A stretch of 38,257 bases of DNA from JBCDBH01 sp039184055 (GTDB taxonomy: Bacteria > Acidobacteriota > Thermoanaerobaculia > Multivoradales > J023). Location of the stretch: the NCBI GenBank assembly GCA_039184055.1, contig JBCDBH010000009.1, positions 1-38,257 of the forward strand. Reading direction: 5' to 3'. Shown piece after piece: positions 8,813 through 14,653 of this stretch (positions within the stretch are counted from its first letter, which is position 1; every line of letters begins with the position of its first letter). The notes under the pieces were generated by a model. The model saw only the letters and a list, made by a program, of their open reading frames with translations. It had not been told where the DNA came from and ran no database searches. The translations under genes and the position numbers were made by a program.

Positions 8813-10686
8813 CCGGCGCCTTCGCCATTGACGACGCCACCGTCGACGACACCGCCACCGCCGACCTGTGCCTCATCGACGGCTGCGCGACGCTGACCAC
8901 GCTCTTCGCCAAACGGGTGCGTGAGCATGCCGACGAGGTGGCGCTGCGTGAGAAAGACCTCGGAATCTGGAACGAATATACGTGGCGCGAGGTCGGTCGT
9001 CAGGCGAGGGCGATCGGTCTCGGTCTGCAAGCGCTCGGGCTCGAACGGGGCGATATCTGCTCGATCGCCTCGGAGATCAACAAGGAGTGGATCTTCGCCG
9101 ATCTGGGCGTGCTCGGCATCGGTGGCGTGGTCAACGGCGTGTACCCGACCGACGCCCCCAACCAGGTCGAATATCTGATCAACGACAGCCGCAGCCGCTT
9201 CTACTTCGCCGAAGACGAGGAGCAGCTCGACAAGGTGCTCGAGGTCCGTCACCGGACGCCGAGTCTCGAGAAGATCATCATCTTCGACATGGAAGGCCTG
9301 CGTCATCTCGATGACGAGCAGTGCGTGAGCCTCGACGAGCTGCGAGCGCTCGGCGAGCGGCTGCTCGAGCAGGAACCCGAGCTCTGGGACGAGCAGATCG
9401 AGCTGGCTCGGGCCGACGACCTGAGCGTGCTGACCTACACCTCGGGAACGACCGGGCCACCCAAGGGCTCGATGATCAGCCATCGCAATGCGCTCTACCA
9501 AACCCGCGTGGTGCTCGAGGATCTCGACATACGCCCGGGTGACGAGCAGCTGGGATTTCTTCCGCTGGCCCACATCGCCGGCCGCGTCTTCTACATCTTT
9601 TGCCTGCTCGGTGGCCGCTGTCGCGTCAATCTGGTGGAGAGCCTGGAGACCACCGCTCACGATCTTCAAGAAGTCGAGCCGACGGTGCATTTCGCCGTGC
9701 CCCGGGTGTGGGAAAAGCAGTTTTCGACCGTCACCATCAAGCTCCAGGAAGCGACGGCGCTCGGCCGATGGGCGTACGACCAAGCGCTCGCCTTGGGGCA
9801 CCGCACGGCGCGCTACCGGCTGCGCGATCAGCGGCCGCCGTGGTGGCTGTGGCTCGGTGCCGCGATCGTCGACTTCCTGGTGTTGCGCAACATTCGGATC
9901 TTTCTCGGGATCGACCGAGCCCGACGTCTGTTCACCGCCGCCGCGCCGATCGCACCCGAGCTGATCGAATGGTATTGGGCCCTCGGCGTGTCCATGTTCG
10001 AGGTCTACGGCCAAACGGAATGTACGGCACTGGTGACCATCAACAAGCCCGGTGCCCACCGTATCGGGAGCGTCGGACCGGTGGTTCGAGGCTCGCAGGT
10101 GAAGCTCTCCGAGGCCGGTGAGATTCTGGTCCGTGGGCCGGGGGTGATCGGCGGCTATTGGAACAAGCCCGAGCGCAGCCGCGAAACGCTGCAAGACGGT
10201 TGGCTGCACACCGGTGATGTCGGTCGCATCGACGACGACGGTTTCGTCTACATCCTCGACCGTCTGAAAGACATCATCATCACCGCCGGGGGCAAGAACA
10301 TCACCCCGAGTGAGATCGAGAATCAGCTCAAACTCTCGCCCCACATCTCCGACGCCGTGGTGGTGGGAGACCGGCGCCCCTATCTAACCTGCCTGGTGAT
10401 GATCGACCACGAGAACGTCAGCCAATTCGCCCAGGACCGTGGCGTCCCGTTCACCAACTACACCAGCCTGTGTCATACCCGCGAAGTGTTGGATCTCATC
10501 AGTGAGGAGATCGAGACCGTGAACCGACGGTTCGCTCGGGTCGAGACGATCAAAGCCTTCCGTCTGATCGATCAGCTCCTCGATCCCGAAGACGAAGAGC
10601 TCACGCCGACCATGAAGCTCAAACGGAAAGTGGTCAATGTGAAATACAAAGAGCTGATCGAATCGATGTACGCTCAGGGCTCCTGA
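8809..10686 (+). CDS. Long-chain-fatty-acid--CoA ligase (AMP-binding, FadD15-like)
   Basis: 625 residues. It activates a carboxylic acid with ATP and then CoA. ANL-superfamily motifs are LTYTSGTTGPPKGSMISHRN (about residue 208), YGQTECTALV (A5), HTGDVGRIDDDGFVYILDR (A7/A8 region, about 467) and the C-terminal lysine motif LTPTMKLKRK. The membrane-associated long-chain subgroup is suggested by length and by LKDIIITAGGKNITPSEIE. ATG 8809 is favoured over GTG 8803 because AGGAAG at 8795-8800 is 8 bases away. Its place between livF and the binding protein suggests the imported ligand is a carboxylic acid that is trapped as a CoA thioester. That is inference. Confidence 0.92.
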   Translation: MTGAFAIDDATVDDTATADLCLIDGCATLTTLFAKRVREHADEVALREKDLGIWNEYTWREVGRQARAIGLGLQALGLERGDICSIASEINKEWIFADLGVLGIGGVVNGVYPTDAPNQVEYLINDSRSRFYFAEDEEQLDKVLEVRHRTPSLEKIIIFDMEGLRHLDDEQCVSLDELRALGERLLEQEPELWDEQIELARADDLSVLTYTSGTTGPPKGSMISHRNALYQTRVVLEDLDIRPGDEQLGFLPLAHIAGRVFYIFCLLGGRCRVNLVESLETTAHDLQEVEPTVHFAVPRVWEKQFSTVTIKLQEATALGRWAYDQALALGHRTARYRLRDQRPPWWLWLGAAIVDFLVLRNIRIFLGIDRARRLFTAAAPIAPELIEWYWALGVSMFEVYGQTECTALVTINKPGAHRIGSVGPVVRGSQVKLSEAGEILVRGPGVIGGYWNKPERSRETLQDGWLHTGDVGRIDDDGFVYILDRLKDIIITAGGKNITPSEIENQLKLSPHISDAVVVGDRRPYLTCLVMIDHENVSQFAQDRGVPFTNYTSLCHTREVLDLISEEIETVNRRFARVETIKAFRLIDQLLDPEDEELTPTMKLKRKVVNVKYKELIESMYAQGS

Positions 10687-10705
10687 TCAACCGAAGAGGT
10701 GCACC

Positions 10706-11935
10706 ATCCAACACACGAGCTTTCCAGCGCTTTATCCACGATCTTGGCGCCAGCCCACCCGCGCCGCTCTGCTGCTCGGTGTCGCGACGTTGACCCTCGT
10801 CGCCTGTGGCGGTGGTGACAGCGAAACGACCACCGTCCGTGGCGTCACGGATCAGGAAATCGTGCTCGGAAATTACACCGATCTCTCGGGACCGACGGCG
10901 ATCTTGGGGGTGGCGGCCACCAACGGCGCCCGTATGCGCTTCGATGAGGCCAACGCCGCCGGCGGGGTGCACGGACGCACCCTGCGCTTCGTGGTCGAAG
11001 ACACGGGCTACCAGGTACCACGCGCGATTCAAGCAGCGAACAAGCTGATCCATCGCGACCGGGTCTTCGCCATCGTGCTCGGCTTCGGCACCCCGATGAA
11101 CAACGCCATCATGCCGACGCTCTTCGAGGCCGGTATTCCCAACCTCTTCCCGTTCTCCGGCGCGCGTTCCATGGTCGAACCGTTCGAAGCCTTGCAAGTG
11201 ACGGCGCGTGGCATTTACTACGACGAGATCAGGGCGGCGACACGGTATTTCATCGACCAGCAGGGCGCCACCACGCCGTGCGTGATCTACCAAGATACGG
11301 ACTATGGCCAGGAGATCCTCGAAGGCGCGGAGGACCAGCTCGAGGCCATGGGTCTGCGTCTAGCGGAGATCTCGTCCCACGAACCCACCGAGTCCGAGCT
11401 CACTGCCGCCGTCTTGCGGCTGCAGGCCGCGAGCTGTGATCTGGTGCTGATGGGGACCGTTCATCGAGACACCATTCTGGTGCTCGAGGCAGCGCGCAAG
11501 ATGGGCTGGACCGACGTTCGCTGGGTGGGCAACAACGCCGCCTACAACGAAGCCGTGGCGCGTCAGGCGAGCGGCGCCGCCGAAGGCTATTCGGTCTTCA
11601 CCCACATCGCCCGGCCGTATCGTGATGGCGAGATCGACGACGCCACCGCCGCGTGGTGGGATCGCTACGTCGAGATCCATGGCGTCGAGCCGGAGTACGC
11701 CGCCATGGAAGGCTACCGCAACGCCGATCTGGTGGTGAAGGCGCTCGACGCCGCGGGCCCCGAACCGACGGTCGACAAGCTCATGGCCGCGATCGAAGCC
11801 ATGGGTGAGCACGTCGATCCGTTCGGCTATCGCCTCACCTTTGGCGCCGACGATCACAAAGGCGTGGACGAATCCGTTTTGCTGACCGTGGTCGACGGCC
11901 GTTGGCAGGCCCAGGCCGAACGCATTCAGTATTGA
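10706..11935 (+). CDS. Substrate-binding lipoprotein of the Liv-type ABC importer (non-AUG start)
   Basis: Periplasmic, lipid-anchored binding protein of the Peripla_BP_6 (LivJ/LivK-like) family: EIVLGNYTDLSGPTAILG, MRFDEANAAGGVHGRTL, FAIVLGFGTPMNNA and so on to the C-terminus. The only canonical start near the N-terminus is TTG 10790, which leaves five residues before the lipobox Cys. The frame upstream is open and encodes a textbook lipoprotein signal (basic RSWRQPTR, hydrophobic AALLLGVATLTL, lipobox LVAC with Cys34). ATC at 10706 follows GAAGAGG (10693-10699) by 6 bases, so I place the start there (409 residues); this is unproven. It ends 4 bases before the convergent AraC gene. Confidence 0.88.
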   Translation: MQHTSFPALYPRSWRQPTRAALLLGVATLTLVACGGGDSETTTVRGVTDQEIVLGNYTDLSGPTAILGVAATNGARMRFDEANAAGGVHGRTLRFVVEDTGYQVPRAIQAANKLIHRDRVFAIVLGFGTPMNNAIMPTLFEAGIPNLFPFSGARSMVEPFEALQVTARGIYYDEIRAATRYFIDQQGATTPCVIYQDTDYGQEILEGAEDQLEAMGLRLAEISSHEPTESELTAAVLRLQAASCDLVLMGTVHRDTILVLEAARKMGWTDVRWVGNNAAYNEAVARQASGAAEGYSVFTHIARPYRDGEIDDATAAWWDRYVEIHGVEPEYAAMEGYRNADLVVKALDAAGPEPTVDKLMAAIEAMGEHVDPFGYRLTFGADDHKGVDESVLLTVVDGRWQAQAERIQY

Positions 11936-11939
11936 GCCG

Positions 11940-12812
11940 TCAGCTCACGGACGCGACGTCGCCGGAGACGTCCGACACCGCTTCGTCCAGCGCCCTCACG
12001 AACTGAAATCCCGGATCCTCACCCTGGAGGCTATGACCGATGCTCGGCGTACGGGAAGGGAGCATGGCGCTCGCGAGCGCCTGGGCGCCCCGGACATCCA
12101 AACCGAGCTCGAAAAGGCGGAGGAGCCGGGTGGCGTAGCCGAGCGCGTGTTGCTGGCTCGCGATAGCGTCGAGTTGGCGGCTGTCGAGCTGGTGCGTCAA
12201 CGGCCACCAAACGTCTCGATCGGTGGCGTCGCGCACCTCGACCACGGATTGCCGCAGGCGGATCGAGGTGAGCCCACGGGCGGCGCGGGTCACGTACCGC
12301 GCGGGCGAGCGTGGTTCCACGACGGCATTACGATAGAGCGTGCGGGTGGCACGGGGTCGCAACCCGAACCGGCGATGCAGGGCGCGCGACAGCGTTGACC
12401 CGCCACCGTAACCGGTCCGTTGCGCGATCTCGAAGACCGGCATATCGGTCCGTGTGAGCAGCGCGACAGCGAGGTCGAGACGGGCCGCTTCGAGGTACCG
12501 GCCCGGCGGCATACCGACGTGGATGTGAAAGAAGATCGCCGACGAGTTGTTGCGTACCTCCGCCTTCTTCTTGGCCCACACCACGTTGAGACGCCGATCG
12601 ACCAAATAATCGCGAATCACCACGAGTAAGTCGGCGATCACGCCGGACGACGCCATGAGGTCGAGATTGATTCTTCGATGAATCACGGCGAGACAGGACT
12701 CCATCACCCCCTCACCGTTCCTCGCAGCTTCCATGTGTATCAAGGCTTCGCGGTATATCTGATGTTCACCGCTCATCGCCTCTTCACCATGCATCGTATT
12801 TTCGCTGTACAT
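11940..12812 (-). CDS. AraC-family regulator with C-terminal extension
   Basis: 290 residues. An AraC-type double helix-turn-helix domain covers about residues 70-158 (PGRYLEAARLDLAVALL, then PVFEIAQRTGYGGGSTLSRA and FGLRPRATR). Unusually it sits in the middle: about 70 helical residues precede it, and about 130 follow (FELGLDVRGAQALASAML near residues 240-257). No sugar-binding cupin is visible. GGAGG seven bases before the ATG at 12810-12812 supports this start. It is divergent from the duplicated peptide unit (12901-13435), whose inverted repeats are natural candidates for its targets, and convergent with the transporter operon. Ligand unknown; it may respond to the neighbouring peptide or another small molecule. 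Confidence 0.85.
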   Translation of the reverse strand: MYSENTMHGEEAMSGEHQIYREALIHMEAARNGEGVMESCLAVIHRRINLDLMASSGVIADLLVVIRDYLVDRRLNVVWAKKKAEVRNNSSAIFFHIHVGMPPGRYLEAARLDLAVALLTRTDMPVFEIAQRTGYGGGSTLSRALHRRFGLRPRATRTLYRNAVVEPRSPARYVTRAARGLTSIRLRQSVVEVRDATDRDVWWPLTHQLDSRQLDAIASQQHALGYATRLLRLFELGLDVRGAQALASAMLPSRTPSIGHSLQGEDPGFQFVRALDEAVSDVSGDVASVS

Positions 12813-12978
12813 CGCTTCGCCTCCAGATCAATGCAATGTGATTGAAACCAACATGATCATTCCATGCAACATCCATCCATCCCGTTCGACGCCATTTTGC
12901 CTCGCCATGGGACAAGGCTACGGCAGTGAAAACGCCTCGTGCACATTCGTACCAAAGCTCGCCCTTCACACGTCGGTC

Positions 12979-13006
12979 TGCAGGGATCCTACCAAGGTAC
13001 TCTGCA
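12979..13006. promoter_or_regulatory. Operator-like inverted repeat, copy A
   Basis: Outer arms TGCAG (12979-12983) and CTGCA (13002-13006), inner arms CCT (12988-12990) and AGG (12995-12997). AAAATG follows directly. The matching site in copy B has the same outer arms and is followed by TAATG, so the element is conserved between copies while flanking bases drift. The AraC-type protein encoded next door is the likely binder (inference). Confidence 0.45.
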
Positions 13007-13047
13007 AAATGGCTGGGCTCACACACTCTCGTGGAAGAAAACGATGC

Positions 13048-13156
13048 GTCTTCGGTCTGATCAAGCACACCTGGCACGTATTTCTTCCATGATGATGCGA
13101 ACGAGATCGAAAACCCATCTCGGTCGGTTCCGTGGAGCGGCCGACTGGCCGAGTAG
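13048..13156 (+). pseudogene. Decayed copy of the short-peptide gene
   Basis: Aligned without gaps to the intact gene at 13331-13435, apart from one extra T at 13081. Copy A has GTC where the intact gene has its ATG, then codes F-G-L-I-K-H-T-W-H-V, the frameshifting T, and F-F-H-D-D ending with S-V-P-W-S-G. By my alignment 14 of 32 aligned residues are identical, namely intact-copy positions F2, L4, T8, W9, F12, F13, D15, D16, P23, R25, V27, P28, W29 and G31. The SD region is degenerate (GGAAGAAAACG against AAAGGAGAAGCG). Lost start, frameshift and weak SD together indicate a pseudogene. Confidence 0.65.
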
Positions 13157-13239
13157 ACAGGACACGTGCTCGCCAGAACCGACAAGCGAAAACGCACAGC
13201 ACCCATTTCGCACCAAACATCGGTCCATCTGCGTCGTAT

Positions 13240-13266
13240 TGCAGAGTTTGCCTAGGTAAGTCTGCA
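13240..13266. promoter_or_regulatory. Operator-like inverted repeat, copy B
   Basis: Outer arms TGCAGA (13240-13245) and TCTGCA (13261-13266) pair perfectly over 6 bp around a CCTAGG core (13251-13256). CATAAT at 13265-13270 resembles a -10 box. No -35 box stands at the right distance, so the inverted repeat would occupy the -35 region, as expected for an activator-dependent promoter. Predicted to drive the short peptide gene; inference. Confidence 0.45.
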
Positions 13267-13330
13267 TAATGTACGAACCCAAAACATGGTCTGCACGACC
13301 GTCACAGCTGTCTTCGAGAAAGGAGAAGCG

Positions 13331-13435
13331 ATGTTTGAACTGTTCCTCCAAACCTGGCTCACATTCTTCGGTGATGACCCGGACAACAACAATGATCCAA
13401 CCCGTCAGGTCCCCTGGATCGGTCCCCACGGCTGA
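13331..13435 (+). CDS. 34-residue peptide, duplicated short gene
   Basis: ATG 13331 follows a strong SD (AAAGGAG, 13319-13325) by 5 bases and reads 34 codons to TGA 13433-13435. The peptide has a hydrophobic, aromatic N-terminal half without basic residues (F2, L4, F5, L6, W9, L10, F12, F13), an acidic/Asn stretch (D15, D16, D18, N19-N21, D22) and a C-terminal V27-P-W-I-G31 block. It has no Sec signal, no Cys and no double-Gly leader. Evidence that it is coding: the SD, and the older copy at 13048 preserves the reading-frame pattern at TW, FF-x-DD and VPW-x-G. Lying between an AraC regulator and a TPR-like protein, it could be a signalling peptide, a small effector or a modified-peptide precursor. 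I do not recognise the family. Confidence 0.6.
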   Translation: MFELFLQTWLTFFGDDPDNNNDPTRQVPWIGPHG

Positions 13436-13442
13436 TCCGACC

Positions 13443-13469
13443 GGGCGGGTGCCAGTGTCGCGCCCGCCC
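13443..13469 (+). other. GC-rich hairpin between peptide gene and TPR-like gene
   Basis: GGGCGGG (13443-13449) pairs with CCCGCCC (13463-13469) around a 13-base loop. No T-tract follows; TGTTATGCTC comes next, in which TATGCT (13473-13478) could be a -10 box about 10 bases before the next gene. The hairpin may lower read-through or stabilise the peptide mRNA, as in operons where a short first gene is expressed more than the next. Confidence 0.4.
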
Positions 13470-13487
13470 TGTTATGCTCAAGAGGTC

Positions 13488-14549
13488 ATGACTAAGCAAT
13501 ATCTCTATGACGAACGGGAGCTCCTCTTCGATTCTCTACTTTTAGAACATCGAATCTTTGCCGCGATCGATCACATTGAAGAATTGACGATCGAAAATCC
13601 GCGACGCGCCGCGAACTTTGCCGAGTACATCGAACCCAAGCTTCGCATGCTGCAAGACCGTGACGAAGAAGCCGAGGCGTCAATTGCGCTCGCTGCCGCC
13701 TACTGGTTCGATGGTATTCGCGATCGCGCGACCTTCACCCTTGCAAGAGCCGAGAAACTCGCGACCACGCCTACGACCGCGGCCGCCATCGTAGGCTTGC
13801 TGGCGAGCAATACGCTGAACAACAGTGGTCGAAGTACCGAGCAAGAGCTATGTGAGGCAGAGCGCCATATCGACCACATGGAGAAGATCCTCGCGGAAAT
13901 CGACGTCAAGATCGTTCAGAGTGCGCTCAGCATGGAAGCGAAGCTCCTACGGTCCCTGGTGATTCGCTTACGTGGCGACATCCCCGCCGCCGCTCAGTCT
14001 CTCGTCGATACCTTCACCACGATCCGGGCACAAAACGCGCCTCCGATCGAAAAGCTAGTCGACCGTTCGGCTCGGTTTCAACGCCGCGCCGAACGCTACC
14101 GACACTCCGCGGTGCTCAACTTGGTCTTGCTGAGCGCCGAGTTTCCCGATCAGATCGACGTCGGCTCGGTGTTGGGATTGCGTTTCATCCGACCCTCGCG
14201 AAAACACGGCACGAGCCGATCCGAAGCCATGCTGTCGTGGGCCTATGGCCGCGCCCGCGCCAGCGAAGGCGATCGACGTGGCGCCCGCAAGCACTTCACC
14301 GACGCGCTCGACGGGCTCATGGCAATGGGCAGCGTACGCGACGCCGCATTCGTCGCCCTCGACATGGTGGCCGTGCACCGCAGCCACCAGCGCACCCCGG
14401 TCGAAGACGCCATCGCTCGCCTCGCCGCCGACGACAACCAGCCCGCCTCGGCCCGCGCCGCCGCTCGTCGCTTCCTCGAATGTCAAGACGCCGACGCCGC
14501 CCAAGCCCTCGCCCGCACCATTCGCTTTCCGTCCTTGGTGTTGTGCTGA
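13488..14549 (+). CDS. TPR-like helical-repeat protein downstream of the peptide gene
   Basis: 353 residues, all predicted helical from composition, with TPR-like pairs, clearest at about residues 250-295 (WAYGRARASEGDRRGARKHF, then a DAAFVALDMVAVH helix). This pattern is seen in MalT-like TPR regions of regulators. No signal peptide, membrane segment, DNA-binding domain or enzyme motif was seen. ATG 13488 is chosen because AGAGG precedes it, though the spacing of 2 bases is short; longer in-frame starts at 13269 would overlap the peptide gene. TPR proteins can bind short peptides (the RRNPP family of Gram-positive bacteria is the known case), which makes it a candidate partner of the peptide. 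Function otherwise unknown. Confidence 0.75.
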   Translation: MTKQYLYDERELLFDSLLLEHRIFAAIDHIEELTIENPRRAANFAEYIEPKLRMLQDRDEEAEASIALAAAYWFDGIRDRATFTLARAEKLATTPTTAAAIVGLLASNTLNNSGRSTEQELCEAERHIDHMEKILAEIDVKIVQSALSMEAKLLRSLVIRLRGDIPAAAQSLVDTFTTIRAQNAPPIEKLVDRSARFQRRAERYRHSAVLNLVLLSAEFPDQIDVGSVLGLRFIRPSRKHGTSRSEAMLSWAYGRARASEGDRRGARKHFTDALDGLMAMGSVRDAAFVALDMVAVHRSHQRTPVEDAIARLAADDNQPASARAAARRFLECQDADAAQALARTIRFPSLVLC

Positions 14550-14578
14550 CGAAGGCGCGCCATTCTCGCTTCTAACAG

Positions 14579-14612
14579 AAAAACCCGGGAGGAGGCCGAC
14601 GGCTCCCCCGGG
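14579..14612 (-). terminator. Rho-independent terminator of the 939-residue secreted protein gene
   Basis: CCCGGGAG (14584-14591) and CTCCCCCGGG (about 14603-14612) form a GC-rich stem. On the minus strand it is followed by TTTTT (complement of 14579-14583). It lies about 40 bases past the minus-strand stop at 14654. The plus-strand side has no T-tract, so it serves the minus gene best. Confidence 0.6.
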
Positions 14613-14653
14613 CGCGCCACCCCACTGGCGCTTGAATCAGTCTCGAGACCAGC

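Larger units (their letters stand above)
12901..13156 (+). repeat. Upstream copy (A) of a tandem ~265-bp peptide unit
   Basis: This copy begins CTCGCCA, then GACAAGG, GAAAACGC, TTCGTACCAAA, TCGGTC, an inverted repeat with TGCAG/CTGCA ends, and a decayed peptide-coding stretch ending TAG at 13154-13156. The same order of blocks recurs in copy B starting at 13169 (CTCGCCA, GACAAGC, GAAAACGC, TTCGCACCAAA, TCGGTC, inverted repeat, peptide gene). Copy A lacks roughly 23 bases of the leader between the inverted repeat and the coding part. The stretch is visibly less GC-rich than its neighbours. Confidence 0.7.
13169..13435 (+). repeat. Downstream copy (B) of the tandem peptide unit
   Basis: This copy follows copy A after 12 bases and keeps all shared blocks in the same order, with an intact inverted repeat at 13240-13266, a ~64-base leader and an intact short peptide gene. 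Together the two copies make a direct tandem duplication between the divergent AraC gene and the TPR-like gene. Confidence 0.7.

Noticed and set aside
12833..12880. A possible third operator copy (two TGCAA blocks) before the AraC gene
   Set aside because: Arms and spacing do not match the two inverted repeats; similarity is limited to four or five bases.
13269..13487. Upstream extension of the TPR-like protein
   Set aside because: It would run through the peptide gene in another frame with unnatural composition; ATG 13488 has an SD.
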